From Cytobacillus sp. NJ13 (GTDB taxonomy: Bacteria; Bacillota; Bacilli; Bacillales; Cytobacillaceae), in NCBI GenBank assembly GCA_030348385.1, contig JAUCFP010000006.1, forward strand, positions 3,747,501 to 3,811,500: a stretch of 64,000 nt of DNA, written 5' to 3'. Shown here piece by piece: positions 7,462 through 22,144 of the stretch (positions are counted from its first letter, which is position 1; every line of letters begins with the position of its first letter). Both the position numbers and the translations under genes were made by a program. The notes beneath the pieces are model-generated. The model saw nothing but the letters and a program-made list of their open reading frames with translations, had not been told where the DNA came from and ran no database searches.

Positions 7462-8751
7462 TTGAAAAGGTTAAAGTTATTGTTAATTGTATTGGCATTA
7501 GCCTTAAGTTCTGCAGTGTTTTCTGCAAATAGGGTGAATGCCGAAGAACGGTCTGGACAGAAATTGAGTCATGCCCATCCGAAAAAAGCTGGCTTTGATC
7601 CTGAAAAATTGAAGGGAATTGATAAAGCCATTACGGATGCCATTGAGGATGGTGTTACACCCGGTGCAGTGGTTCTCGTGGCCAAGGATGGACAGATTGT
7701 CAAAGAGGAAGCGTATGGATATGCACAAAAATACGATATGGGGGAATTGCTCAGTAATCCCCGAAAAATGAAAAAGAAAACAATCTTCGATCTGGCTTCA
7801 GTTACGAAGGTGATGGGAACAACTCAGGGTATTATGAAACTTGTTAGTGACGGTGAACTTTCAATTAATGACAAGGTATCTGAATATATACCTGAGTTTG
7901 CCCAGCATGGAAAAGAAGATATTACAGTTGCTGACTTGCTGACACACACCTCAGGATTGACTCCTTGGAAGCCGACTTACCTATATGCTGATAATTCGGA
8001 AGAGGTACTGAATTATATAAACCAGCTGCCCCTTGAATACCCGACTGGCACAGACAGAAGATATAGCGATTTTAGCTTTATGATGCTGGGTTTTTTAATT
8101 GAAGAGATAAGTGGACAAAAATTGGATAAGTTCTTAGAAGAAAATATTTATAAACCATTAAAAATGCATGATACTATGTTTGCTCCTCCTGAACATTTCA
8201 AGCAAAATATTGCGGCTACTTCCTGGGGAAATCCTTATGAGTATAAAATGATTGATGACCCTAATTTCGGGTACTATGTTGAAGAAAGCCCCGATATGTT
8301 TAAATACTGGAGAAATTACACCTTGGTAGGAGAAGTTAATGATGGGAATAGTTTCTATGGCAATAAAGGAATAGCAGGCCATGCCGGTTTATTTTCAACA
8401 GCAAGGGACCTTGCCGTATTGGGCCAGACCATGTTAAATGGCGGAACTTATGGAAAAACCCAAATGTATGAAAAAGAAGTGATTGCTGCCTTTACCTCTC
8501 CTAAGCGCTTTGGCCAGGGGTATGGCTGGGAGCTGGATAAAAGCTGGTACATGGGAGATCGGTATTCTGACCAAACCTTTGGCCATACTGGTTTTACTGG
8601 AACACAGGTTATTATTGATCCAGAGGAAAATCTCCAGATTATCCTGCTAACGAACAAACAAAACAATGGCCCTTTACCAAGCGGATCATACCGCAGCACA
8701 GGCGCTCTTTCTAAAGAAGTAGCTAATATTGTTTATGAATCCTTGAACTAG
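7462..8751 (+). CDS. secreted serine beta-lactamase-like hydrolase (PBP4*/AmpC-like fold)
   Basis: 429-aa exported member of the serine beta-lactamase/class C family, which contains D,D-peptidases, esterases and muropeptide-related enzymes as well as beta-lactamases. A Sec signal peptide ends near VNAEE (residues 1-28). The catalytic SxxK is S113-V-T-K116, the second motif is Y201-S-D rather than Y-A-N, and the third is H375-T-G. These fit esterase/peptidase members such as YbbE at least as well as an antibiotic-resistance enzyme, so I do not predict resistance. TTG 7462 follows aaggag with good spacing. Single gene with its own promoter. Confidence 0.87.
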   Translation: MKRLKLLLIVLALALSSAVFSANRVNAEERSGQKLSHAHPKKAGFDPEKLKGIDKAITDAIEDGVTPGAVVLVAKDGQIVKEEAYGYAQKYDMGELLSNPRKMKKKTIFDLASVTKVMGTTQGIMKLVSDGELSINDKVSEYIPEFAQHGKEDITVADLLTHTSGLTPWKPTYLYADNSEEVLNYINQLPLEYPTGTDRRYSDFSFMMLGFLIEEISGQKLDKFLEENIYKPLKMHDTMFAPPEHFKQNIAATSWGNPYEYKMIDDPNFGYYVEESPDMFKYWRNYTLVGEVNDGNSFYGNKGIAGHAGLFSTARDLAVLGQTMLNGGTYGKTQMYEKEVIAAFTSPKRFGQGYGWELDKSWYMGDRYSDQTFGHTGFTGTQVIIDPEENLQIILLTNKQNNGPLPSGSYRSTGALSKEVANIVYESLN

Positions 8752-8793
8752 CCGTTTATTTTATATCGATTTACGCATACAAGGTACCTATTC

Positions 8794-8827
8794 AGCCCAC
8801 CCTAAAACAAAAAGAGGGTGGGTTTTC
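8794..8827 (+). terminator. hairpin before the subtilase gene that includes its ribosome site
   Basis: CCCACCCT (about 8796-8803) pairs with AGGGTGGG (8815-8822), followed by TTTTCTT and then ATG 8830. The descending arm contains the only purine-rich ribosome site for the protease, so the structure can both terminate the upstream transcript and mask translation initiation. Confidence 0.75.
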
Positions 8828-8829
8828 TT

Positions 8830-11097
8830 ATGAAAAAAATCTTGCTGATCATTACAGTAATATCCTTGTATTTGAGCCAAGCTCCTGTTTCTGCCCGGAC
8901 ACTTTCACACCCTCCTATTCCGAATGAGTCAACTGATATAGAAAAAGTGGCTATCGTAGTACTAAAAGATGCGAAGAATGAACAGGAAATTAAGAAAATG
9001 ATAGACCACAATCCTGATCTGCAAATTAGGCATACATTCAATCAGGCATTAAACGGCTTTTCAGTTAAAGGTAAGCAATCTGCATTGGAAAGCCTGCAAA
9101 AGATAGATTCAGTATCTTCTGTTTCACCGATTAATACCTATCATGTCCATTCCGATGACAATATCAAGCTCATTGGCGGCATTAATGCCAGAGGCTATTA
9201 TGACAGAAATAATCAGCGCCTCACAGGCAAGGGTGTGAAAGTAGGCGTAATAGATACCGGCATCGATTATAATCATCCGGACTTACGAAGAAGCTATGGC
9301 GGAGGACGTGATCTGGTGGATAATGATCAGGATCCGATGGAAACAAAGGCTGCCGGGGGACAAGGCACACTGCACGGCACTCACGTTGCGGGAATCATTG
9401 CAGCAAATGGCAGAATTCAAGGGGTCGCACCCGAAGCAACCATCATCGCATACAGGGCTCTCGGACCAGGCGGCAGCGGAACAACAGAACAGGTGATAGC
9501 GGCCATCGAACAGGCAATAAAGGATAAAGTTGATGTGTTAAACCTTTCCTTGGGAAATAACGTAAACGGACCTGACCTTCCGATAAGCATGGCGCTGAAT
9601 AAAGCAGTTGAAAAGGGAATAACAGCTGTCACTTCATCAGGCAATTCGGGCCCGAATATTTGGACGGTCGGATCGCCGGGCACAGCGTCGAAGGCCATTT
9701 CAGTAGGAGCCTCTACACCAACAATGAAGGTGCCATTTTTGAGCATAGGCAGGCGGGAAATTCGTCTTGATCTGCTGCAGGGTTCAAAGGATTGGGAATT
9801 TGACCGATCCTATGAAATGATCGACGGTGGACTTGGTCATCCTGAAGAATTGAAGAATGCCGAAGGAAAAATGGTATTAGTGGAAAGAGGTGAACTAACG
9901 TTTACTGATAAGGCAGTCCATGCAATGGAAGCAGGAGCAGAGGGAATCATTATTTTTAATAATACAAAAGGCAGGTTTTTTGGCAATCTGGACAGTGGTG
10001 TTCCAATTCCGGTAGCGGCGTTATCAAAGGAAGAAGGAGAGGAGCTCAAGAAGCATATAAATGAAGGAAGACTCCTTGCCCGGACTAATATAATAGAAGA
10101 AAGGGATATCCTGGCTGACTTCAGTTCCCGCGGACCCGTAACATCCACATGGGAAATCAAACCGGATGTTTTGGCACCTGGAGTCGCCATAAATAGCACC
10201 ATTCCTGGCGGTTACCTGCCGCTGCAGGGGACAAGCATGGCCGCTCCGCATGTCGCAGGGGCCTGTGCCATCCTGAAACAGGCTCATCCTGATTGGGGGC
10301 CGGAACAGATTAAGGCAGCACTTATGAATACGGCTAAGCTTCTTACGAATACAGAAGGACAAACATATAGAACTTATGAGCAGGGAGCAGGCAGAATCCA
10401 GCTTGATCAAGCGCTGAGAGCAGAAACGCTTGTCCTCCCGGCTTCACTTCAGTTTGGAAAATTTCAGATCGCGGACAGACTGCATGAACACAGCAGTTTT
10501 ATAACGGTTGAAAATATAAGTGAAAAAACACAGACCTATTCCTTTTCTGTACCTTATAAAGAACAAGGCATCAATTGGGAAATGCCTATGGCATTTCAAC
10601 TGAACCCTGGTGAAAAGAAAAAGGCGGAAATCAAGATGTCTGCAGACCCTACTCTTTTAAAGAAAAAAATTCATGATGGATACTTGCTGATGAAGGCAGG
10701 TGCCGAAACCATCAGGATTCCATATCTGTATGTGCTTGAGGAGCCGGATTATCCAAGGGTGATGGGATTTGGACTGGGCAAAGGAGATAAGCCGGGCACG
10801 TATCGCTATGAAGTGTATCTTCCTGGCGGGGCAGAAGAGTTCGGAATTGCCATGTTTGATTCGGAAAGCCTCCGGTTCATGGGATTTCTGGACTGGAAAA
10901 GAAATGCAGGCAAAGGACAGCTGCTGCAGGAAATTCCTGCAAATAAGCTTCCAGGGCCAGGGCTGTACCTTGCAAAGGTATTTGCCAAGAAAGCCGGCAA
11001 GGAAGATTGGATTGAAACTTATTTATTCGTGAGGCCGGATGGGCAGCTTGGGGACCCGGAACCTTCGGCAAATAAGAAGAGCTCACTCAGCAGGTGA
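8830..11097 (+). CDS. secreted subtilisin-like serine protease with PA insert (Vpr-like)
   Basis: Extracellular S8 protease of 755 aa; B. subtilis Vpr (about 806 aa) has the same layout. Signal peptide at residues 1-22 (to VSA), I9-type propeptide about 36-108. Catalytic triad: Asp142 in VGVIDTGIDYNHPDL, His182 in LHGTHVAGI, Ser469 in LQGTSMAAPHVAGA. A PA domain is inserted between His and Ser (MVLVERGELTFTDKAVHAME, GAEGIIIFNN). The C-terminal 230 residues look like beta-rich Fn3-type domains. ATG 8830 is chosen over GTG 8818, which overlaps the ribosome site; that site sits inside a hairpin. Confidence 0.93.
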   Translation: MKKILLIITVISLYLSQAPVSARTLSHPPIPNESTDIEKVAIVVLKDAKNEQEIKKMIDHNPDLQIRHTFNQALNGFSVKGKQSALESLQKIDSVSSVSPINTYHVHSDDNIKLIGGINARGYYDRNNQRLTGKGVKVGVIDTGIDYNHPDLRRSYGGGRDLVDNDQDPMETKAAGGQGTLHGTHVAGIIAANGRIQGVAPEATIIAYRALGPGGSGTTEQVIAAIEQAIKDKVDVLNLSLGNNVNGPDLPISMALNKAVEKGITAVTSSGNSGPNIWTVGSPGTASKAISVGASTPTMKVPFLSIGRREIRLDLLQGSKDWEFDRSYEMIDGGLGHPEELKNAEGKMVLVERGELTFTDKAVHAMEAGAEGIIIFNNTKGRFFGNLDSGVPIPVAALSKEEGEELKKHINEGRLLARTNIIEERDILADFSSRGPVTSTWEIKPDVLAPGVAINSTIPGGYLPLQGTSMAAPHVAGACAILKQAHPDWGPEQIKAALMNTAKLLTNTEGQTYRTYEQGAGRIQLDQALRAETLVLPASLQFGKFQIADRLHEHSSFITVENISEKTQTYSFSVPYKEQGINWEMPMAFQLNPGEKKKAEIKMSADPTLLKKKIHDGYLLMKAGAETIRIPYLYVLEEPDYPRVMGFGLGKGDKPGTYRYEVYLPGGAEEFGIAMFDSESLRFMGFLDWKRNAGKGQLLQEIPANKLPGPGLYLAKVFAKKAGKEDWIETYLFVRPDGQLGDPEPSANKKSSLSR

Positions 11098-11116
11098 AAC
11101 ACAAAAATAAAGCGTT

Positions 11117-11149
11117 TTCAGGAGCGATGCAGAAACTCGCTCCTTTTTC
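11117..11149 (+). terminator. terminator after the subtilase gene
   Basis: AGGAGCGA (11120-11127) pairs with TCGCTCCT (11137-11144), followed by TTTT. Confidence 0.85.
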
Positions 11150-11237
11150 AATAGATATCCGAAATTTAAATGTGATAAATATGTGAACATACCATATTTT
11201 TACCTTTTTGTTTGTGAACTTTTTCACTCCAAACGCA

Positions 11238-11266
11238 TTGACATTGACAAAGCCCTATTGTATGCT
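11238..11266 (+). promoter_or_regulatory. SigA promoter of the atp operon
   Basis: TTGACA (11238-11243), perfect -35; 17-bp spacer; TATGCT (11261-11266). It leaves a leader of about 125 nt before the first atp gene. The rest of the 300-bp gap (11098-11398) shows nothing beyond this and the upstream terminator. Confidence 0.8.
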
Positions 11267-11398
11267 TACAAAGGGTAAAAGATGATAGGGTTTTCAAAAT
11301 ATTTTTGCAGACATATTTCCCACTTCTGCATGATGTTAATGTGATTATTTATGGCCTCAAAACCCACTTACCATTCTCTTAAGGGAGGATGCGTTTTT

Positions 11399-11620
11399 AT
11401 GCGTCAAAAAGACCGCAACCCATTTAAGGCGATGGCCTTAATGTCCGCCATTCTTTCTCAGTTAGTAGGTTCCACACTCATTGGCATTTTCGCCGGAAGG
11501 TGGTTTGACAGCAAGGCAGGAACAGAGCCGTTATTCCTATTAATCGGCTTGTTCATTGGACTGGGCGCCGGGATATACGCCATGCTTCGCTTAATCCAAC
11601 ATTTCTTCACAGGAGAATGA
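11399..11620 (+). CDS. AtpZ/AtpI-family small membrane protein, first gene of the atp operon
   Basis: 73 aa with two transmembrane helices, MALMSAILSQLVGSTLIGIF and the segment LFLLIGLFIGLGAGIYAML. It matches the 'ATPase gene 1' (AtpR/AtpZ-like) proteins that precede atpI in alkaliphilic and other Bacillus; there AtpZ is proposed to help Mg2+ supply or assembly of the ATP synthase. ATG 11399 follows aagggagg; the longer frame from 11351 has no ribosome site. The stop overlaps the atpI start region, so translation is probably coupled. Confidence 0.85.
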   Translation: MRQKDRNPFKAMALMSAILSQLVGSTLIGIFAGRWFDSKAGTEPLFLLIGLFIGLGAGIYAMLRLIQHFFTGE

Positions 11621-11625
11621 ACATC

Positions 11626-12000
11626 ATGCCGGAAATCAAAGTAACTTTTCAAAGACAGCGAAAATACATATTCCTTTTGTTGTCTGTATACGTTCTCGGC
11701 TGGGGTTTTACACCATATCAATCTATTTTTTTGGGCTTGATCTTTGGTACAAGCTTGAGTCTGTTCAATCTGTGGCTGATATCACGAAAGGCGCTTCAGT
11801 TTGGAGAGGCAGTCGAGAGAGGTGAGAAGGTGCGTTCACTTGGAACGGTATCCAGAATGGCTACAGCAGTTTTTGCTGTCATGATCGCTCTGGAATATCC
11901 TGATAAGCTGCATCTGATCAGTGTGGTATTTGGATTAATGACATCCTATATTGTCATTATGATAGATTATTTTCTTCAATCTTTTCAATTACGTAAATAG
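11626..12000 (+). CDS. atpI: ATP synthase protein I
   Basis: 124-aa membrane protein of the AtpI family, with four predicted helices; helps assemble the c-ring. I use ATG 11626, which is 10 nt after AGGAG (11611-11615). ATG 11617 overlaps the preceding stop (ATGA) but is too close to that site. Characteristic features are the short basic N-terminus and the two hydrophobic hairpins (GLIFGTSLSLFNLWLISRKA, then VFAVMIALEYPDKLHLISVV). It precedes atpB as in all Bacillus atp operons. Confidence 0.9.
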   Translation: MPEIKVTFQRQRKYIFLLLSVYVLGWGFTPYQSIFLGLIFGTSLSLFNLWLISRKALQFGEAVERGEKVRSLGTVSRMATAVFAVMIALEYPDKLHLISVVFGLMTSYIVIMIDYFLQSFQLRK

Positions 12001-12015
12001 CGGGAAGAGAGGTGA

Positions 12016-12735
<720 letters not shown>

Positions 12736-12771
12736 TATATACCTGTTCATTTCATGGACAAAACATTTTAA

Positions 12772-13023
<252 letters not shown>

Positions 13024-13046
13024 TTAATACTGTACCAATCGTTCTA

Positions 13047-13096
13047 AATGGCGAAGATCATTCCATGAACCTTCGCCATTCCTTTATGTTTTTTTA
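13047..13096 (+). promoter_or_regulatory. intercistronic hairpin between atpE and atpF
   Basis: AATGGCGAAG (13047-13056) pairs perfectly with CTTCGCCATT (13071-13080), loop 14 nt, followed by a T-rich tract with seven T near 13089. It looks like a terminator or 3' RNA-stabilising structure inside the operon. Confidence 0.75.
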
Positions 13097-13127
13097 CCGT
13101 AAAACTAATTCGGAATCATGCATATGA

Positions 13128-14227
<1,100 letters not shown>

Positions 14228-14236
14228 GATTCGTAG

Positions 14237-15760
<1,524 letters not shown>

Positions 15761-15825
15761 TGGAGATTGCCTGGATGGGGAAGTGCTCCCCATCTATGCA
15801 ACTCAATTCGGTTCTGACAAACAAT

Positions 15826-15942
15826 AAAAAGCGGAAGCGCCTTGGTCAGCCCCGGCAAGCATAAGACGAGCCCTGCAGGAAGGTGTACTTTCCTTCAGGA
15901 AGGGATTGGCTTATGACTCCAGGGGCTAGGCGCTACAGCTGG
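15826..15942 (+). repeat. palindromic intergenic element, copy 1 (atpA-atpG)
   Basis: About 117 bp that folds back on itself. Outer arms are AGCGCC/GGCGCT, inner pairs are AGCCCC/GGGGCT and GCATAAG/CTTATG, and the apex is GGAAGGTGTAC...CCTTCAGGAAGG. Closely similar to 16834-16952 in the same orientation, and related to 27043-27130 and 39957-40024. Elements of this look are common between genes in Bacillaceae. Confidence 0.85.
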
Positions 15943-15966
15943 CCTAATCTTGAAAAAGGGTGGTGA

Positions 15967-18446
<2,480 letters not shown>

Positions 18447-18465
18447 TTCTGGACCAGGAGGGTAA

Positions 18466-18876
<411 letters not shown>

Positions 18877-18885
18877 TAAAACATC

Positions 18886-18918
18886 AACACCCCTGGCGTA
18901 GCTGGGGGTGTTTCTTTA
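18886..18918 (+). terminator. terminator of the atp operon
   Basis: AACACCCC (18886-18893) pairs with GGGGTGTT (18905-18912), followed by TCTTT. Confidence 0.88.
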
Positions 18919-19006
18919 TAGTAATATTTACCACCTGAATTTTAAGAAAATTGCCCCAAAAAATAGATAAATCACTCGAATTCTTTCATATAGGCCTTTA
19001 CAATAG

Positions 19007-19042
19007 AAGAGAGTAAACCTTTAAAGGGTTACTCTCTTTTTT
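19007..19042 (+). promoter_or_regulatory. terminator-like hairpin just upstream of ftsZ
   Basis: AGAGAGTAA...TTACTCTCT with inner ACC/GGT pairing (about 19010-19037), then TTTTTT. It lies after a candidate -10 (TACAAT near 18999) and 44 bp before the ftsZ start, so it could be a leader attenuator rather than a second atp terminator. Confidence 0.55.
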
Positions 19043-19085
19043 AAAGCAATTATGCAAGTCTATTTGAATTAAAGGAGGAGCCGCA

Positions 19086-20243
19086 ATGCTGGAGTTTGAT
19101 ACAAATATAGACCAATATGCTACGATCAAAGTCATCGGAGTCGGCGGCGGGGGAAACAACGCTGTAAACAGGATGATTGAACATGGAGTTGAGGGTGTAG
19201 AGTTTATTGCTGTTAATACAGACGGACAAGCTCTAAATCAATCAAAGGCAGAAGTAACCATGCAAATCGGTGCTACCTTAACAAGGGGCCTGGGAGCAGG
19301 GGCTAATCCTGATGTAGGCAGGAAGGCGGCGGAAGAAAGTGAAAGCCAGCTTCGTGAAGTATTGAAGGGTGCTGATATGGTATTCGTTACTGCCGGAATG
19401 GGCGGCGGGACTGGAACTGGTGCTGCTCCTGCCATTGCACGCATTGCCCGTGAGGTGGGCGCGCTGACAATTGGTGTGGTAACCCGCCCCTTCAAGTTTG
19501 AGGGCCGCAAGCGTGCAGCCAATGCAGATGCAGGCATTGAGGCCATGAAAAAAGCAGTCGATACGCTAATTATTATTCCGAATGATCGCTTATTAGAGAT
19601 TATTGATAAGAAAACACCTATGCTTGAAGCGTTTATGGAAGCGGATAATGTCCTCCGCCAGGGTGTTCAAGGTATTTCTGACTTGATTGCCGTTCCTGGT
19701 TTAATCAACCTCGATTTTGCCGATGTTAAAACAGTTATGTCCCATAAAGGAACAGCGTTGATGGGGATTGGAATTGCCACTGGAGAGGACCGCGCGGCTG
19801 AAGCAGCGCGAAAAGCAATATCAAGTCCATTATTAGAAACGTCCATTAATGGAGCCCGCGGCGTTATAATGAATATTACAGGCGGAGCAAATATCAGCTT
19901 ATATGAAGTCCAAGAAGCTGCAGATATCGTAGCTTCTGCTTCGGATGAAGAAGTGAATATGATTTTTGGCTCGGTCATTAATAATTCTCTGAAAGAGGAA
20001 ATGATCGTAACAGTAATAGCGACTGGCTTCAATAACCAAGAAGAACCAAGGGTTAAACCAAGTTCTAAGCCTCCTGTCGAACAAGAATATGTTCATACAT
20101 ATCAGTATGCAGAAGAACCAACCAACCGACGTCCGGTTAGAGAACATCGGGAACAGGTTCAGGATGATTATCGGGTGCAGGCCGACCGGCAAGAAGAGTC
20201 ACTTGACACGCCGGCATTCCTGAGAAACCGCAGAAGACGCTAA
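19086..20243 (+). CDS. ftsZ: FtsZ tubulin-like cell division GTPase, stand-alone copy
   Basis: 385 aa, close to B. subtilis FtsZ (382). GTP-binding signature [17 protein letters not shown]-terminal [15 protein letters not shown]7 catalytic loop [11 protein letters not shown] and the FtsA/SepF/ZapA-binding tail [12 protein letters not shown] are all intact, so it should polymerise and hydrolyse GTP. Where most bacillal FtsZ read roughly KRQxQAAGGI, this reads [13 protein letters not shown]. The gene has no ftsA neighbour and is monocistronic, preceded by a hairpin and followed by a terminator, whereas Bacillus ftsZ normally follows ftsA in the dcw cluster. I infer a second ftsZ, but cannot see the rest of the genome. 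ATG 19086 follows aaaggagg. Confidence 0.95.
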   Translation: MLEFDTNIDQYATIKVIGVGGGGNNAVNRMIEHGVEGVEFIAVNTDGQALNQSKAEVTMQIGATLTRGLGAGANPDVGRKAAEESESQLREVLKGADMVFVTAGMGGGTGTGAAPAIARIAREVGALTIGVVTRPFKFEGRKRAANADAGIEAMKKAVDTLIIIPNDRLLEIIDKKTPMLEAFMEADNVLRQGVQGISDLIAVPGLINLDFADVKTVMSHKGTALMGIGIATGEDRAAEAARKAISSPLLETSINGARGVIMNITGGANISLYEVQEAADIVASASDEEVNMIFGSVINNSLKEEMIVTVIATGFNNQEEPRVKPSSKPPVEQEYVHTYQYAEEPTNRRPVREHREQVQDDYRVQADRQEESLDTPAFLRNRRRR

Positions 20244-20249
20244 TAATAA

Positions 20250-20288
20250 AAACAGGCTGCCTTCATGAAGAAGGGCAGCCTGTTTTTA
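20250..20288 (+). terminator. terminator after ftsZ
   Basis: AAACAGGCTGCC and GGGCAGCCTGTTT form a 12-bp stem ending in a T run (20250-20287). Confidence 0.88.
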
Positions 20289-20323
20289 GGTAACGGGTAA
20301 TTTTTTAGGAGTTATTTATGGAT

Positions 20324-20355
20324 GGTTGATATGTTGGTGGGTGAGTGGTTGATAG
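20324..20355. repeat. GT-rich repeat, family GGTTGATATGTTGGTGG
   Basis: GGTTGATATGTTGGTGG at 20324-20340, then gtgagtggttgatagctg. Same 17-bp core as 5989-6005. Confidence 0.65.
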
Positions 20356-20383
20356 CTGCAATCCTTGATTGATACATGAAGAA

Positions 20384-20407
20384 AGGACAGGCGTAGGCCT
20401 GTCCTGG
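20384..20407 (-). terminator. terminator of the minus-strand small gene
   Basis: AGGACAGGC (20384-20392) and GCCTGTCCT (20397-20405); read on the minus strand the stem is followed by TTCTTC. It lies 10 bp past the stop of the small gene. Confidence 0.7.
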
Positions 20408-20414
20408 TAGTATT

Positions 20415-20603
20415 TCAATATTTTGTCTGGTCATATAGGGTTAACTGATCCAAATTCTTATGCACGGTTATGAGCTTTTTGAGAAGGCTCATGAATTTTT
20501 GTTTATCTTCAAAGGGAGTGACGTCGAGTTCTTTTTTAAGCTCATTGCTTTTTTTAACGAGCTCATCGAATTTTTGAATAACTGGGCAGTTGTTTTTAGT
20601 CAT
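20415..20603 (-). CDS. small hypothetical protein, 62 aa
   Basis: Highly charged, predicted all-helical protein (VIQKFDELVKKSNELKKEL, then KQKFMSLLKKLITVHKNLDQ). Start ATG at 20603 has a good site, AGGAGA, at 20616-20611 on the minus strand; longer frames lack one. A terminator follows. No family recognised. The dimeric-helix look could suit a small regulator or sporulation peptide, but nothing else supports a function. Confidence 0.62.
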   Translation of the reverse strand: MTKNNCPVIQKFDELVKKSNELKKELDVTPFEDKQKFMSLLKKLITVHKNLDQLTLYDQTKY

Positions 20604-20864
20604 ATGTATTTCTCCTAATTTAAGCTCTTGGGATAACTTTATCACAAAATATAATTTCAAAGGAAACAGCCATGTTTCATTTATATTAAAAACGAATGGC
20701 CTTTTTATCTAATTTAACTATTCTGTTAAAAGTGTCAGATTTTGTTGAAAACCGCAGAATAGAGTCATATATTAACAACATGTGCAAAGAACTATCGACA
20801 ATCAAAATTATATATTTTTTTTTTTATAAAAGACAAGGTTTGAGAATACCAGGGGGTGATATCC

Positions 20865-21095
20865 TTGTCGACTGTATTATTTGGAACGATAGAATATTAT
20901 GAAAGAGAGTTAATCAGCTATTTTACAAATAATCATATAAGCAGTAAAGATGATGCAACCATGAAAATATTCATCATGCTTGAAGCGGAAATATTCAAGG
21001 TCTTTCTATTTGACGAAGCGATCCGGATTAATTGTATGCAAAATCTTTTAAAAGCATTTTGCCGGGTGTCTGAAACATACTTGGTTAAAAAGTAG
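20865..21095 (+). CDS. small hypothetical protein, 76 aa
   Basis: Starts at TTG 20865, just after agggggtga (20851-20859); GTG 20856 overlaps that site. The sequence (TIEYYERELISYFTNNHISS, DDATMKIFIMLEAEIFKVF) is helical with no membrane segment or known motif. It lies in a convergent arrangement with the minus-strand LysM-3D gene, sharing a hairpin. The promoter is not evident; an AT-rich tract precedes it. Function unknown. Confidence 0.6.
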   Translation: MSTVLFGTIEYYERELISYFTNNHISSKDDATMKIFIMLEAEIFKVFLFDEAIRINCMQNLLKAFCRVSETYLVKK

Positions 21096-21116
21096 CCATT
21101 ATAATGAATAGCGCAA

Positions 21117-21147
21117 TTAAGAGGTCCCTGTGTGAGAGACCTCTTCG
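21117..21147. terminator. hairpin between convergent genes
   Basis: AAGAGGTC (21119-21126) pairs with GACCTCTT (21138-21145). T-tracts on both sides are weak, so termination strength is uncertain. Confidence 0.55.
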
Positions 21148-21157
21148 TTAATAGTAT

Positions 21158-21874
21158 TTAATTCAGAATCGTAACTTTTACCTCTTTTCTTCCCCATTGC
21201 ATGGCATCTGGTGCGGCAGGAATAAACACATCAATTTCATTTCCTTTAATTCCTCCGCCAATATCCTCGGCAGTAGCATAGCCGTATCCTTCTACAAATA
21301 CTTTAGAACCCAAAGGAATTACGTCCGGATCCACCGCAATTACTTTTGCATCCGGGTTATCGATAAGATTTACTCCTGTTTTTGTAATGCCGATGCATCC
21401 TTCGCAGCTGGCTGTATAGGCAGTTGCAGTGACAGTAAGGCTTTTGCCCGCTTCAGCTGCAGGCTGTTCTGTGTTAGCAGCTTTTACTACTGTTTTAGGT
21501 TTTGTTTCCTTCGCTGAGCCATTTTTATAGATGATAAGCTCTAAACCAGGTTTAATAAGGTCTGAGTTCAGCTGATTCCATTTTTTAAGGTTATGTACAT
21601 TAATACCGTATGTTTTGGCAATATTCCATAGCGTATCACCGGATTTTACTATGTATATTTCTTCAGGTGAAACATCGAGTTTATCATTCGGATGAATCAA
21701 ATCACCAGTTAGACCATTCCAGTTTTTAATATCCTGAACGGACACTTCATGTTTTTGTGCTATGGACCACAGGGTATCCCCTTTGTTTACCGTTACTTCT
21801 TCTGCATATGCGCTCACACCTGCAGTACTCCAGATGGTTATAGCTGCGAGCAGATAATAAAAATACTTTTTCAT
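21158..21874 (-). CDS. secreted LysM-LysM-3D domain cell-wall protein (YocH-like)
   Basis: 238-aa exported protein, probably a peptidoglycan-binding lytic transglycosylase-like enzyme. Signal peptide ends at SAYAEE (about residue 23). Two LysM modules follow (GDTLWSIAQKHEVSVQDIKN and GDTLWNIAKTYGINVHNLKK), a spacer, and a C-terminal 3D domain (TATAYTASCEGCIGITKTG; the Asp triad lies in AVDPDVIPLGS, TAEDIGGGIKG and NEIDVFIP). This is the layout of B. subtilis YocH. ATG 21874 follows aggaggttt; the longer frame from 21958 has no ribosome site. No WalR box was recognised upstream. Confidence 0.9.
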   Translation of the reverse strand: MKKYFYYLLAAITIWSTAGVSAYAEEVTVNKGDTLWSIAQKHEVSVQDIKNWNGLTGDLIHPNDKLDVSPEEIYIVKSGDTLWNIAKTYGINVHNLKKWNQLNSDLIKPGLELIIYKNGSAKETKPKTVVKAANTEQPAAEAGKSLTVTATAYTASCEGCIGITKTGVNLIDNPDAKVIAVDPDVIPLGSKVFVEGYGYATAEDIGGGIKGNEIDVFIPAAPDAMQWGRKEVKVTILN

Positions 21875-22144
21875 ATTAAACCTCCTAATAGCTTGGTTGA
21901 CAATTTCTATGCTAGCACAGAAAATTCTGAGAAAAAGAACAGGGGAGTTATAATTCAATTACGCACATTTCAGGAAATTAACGAAGTAATGGCAAAACAT
22001 AATAATGTTCATAATAGATGAACAAAAAGCATTAGAAATGGTCATATTTGATATATTTAATCCTTAAGATGGTTTAAATAGAAACTTTTGTATATGTTTT
22101 ATATTCCAATATGCAAATACAGTAATATTGGTAGAACGGGAACT

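Noticed and set aside
7462..8751. Antibiotic-resistance beta-lactamase
   Set aside because: Motifs SxxK, YSD and HTG fit the broader esterase/D,D-peptidase families; nothing specifically indicates drug hydrolysis.
20696..20902. 68-codon frame before the small gene at 20865
   Set aside because: AT-rich, no ribosome site, interrupted by a poly-T tract; the frame at 20865 has the credible start signal.
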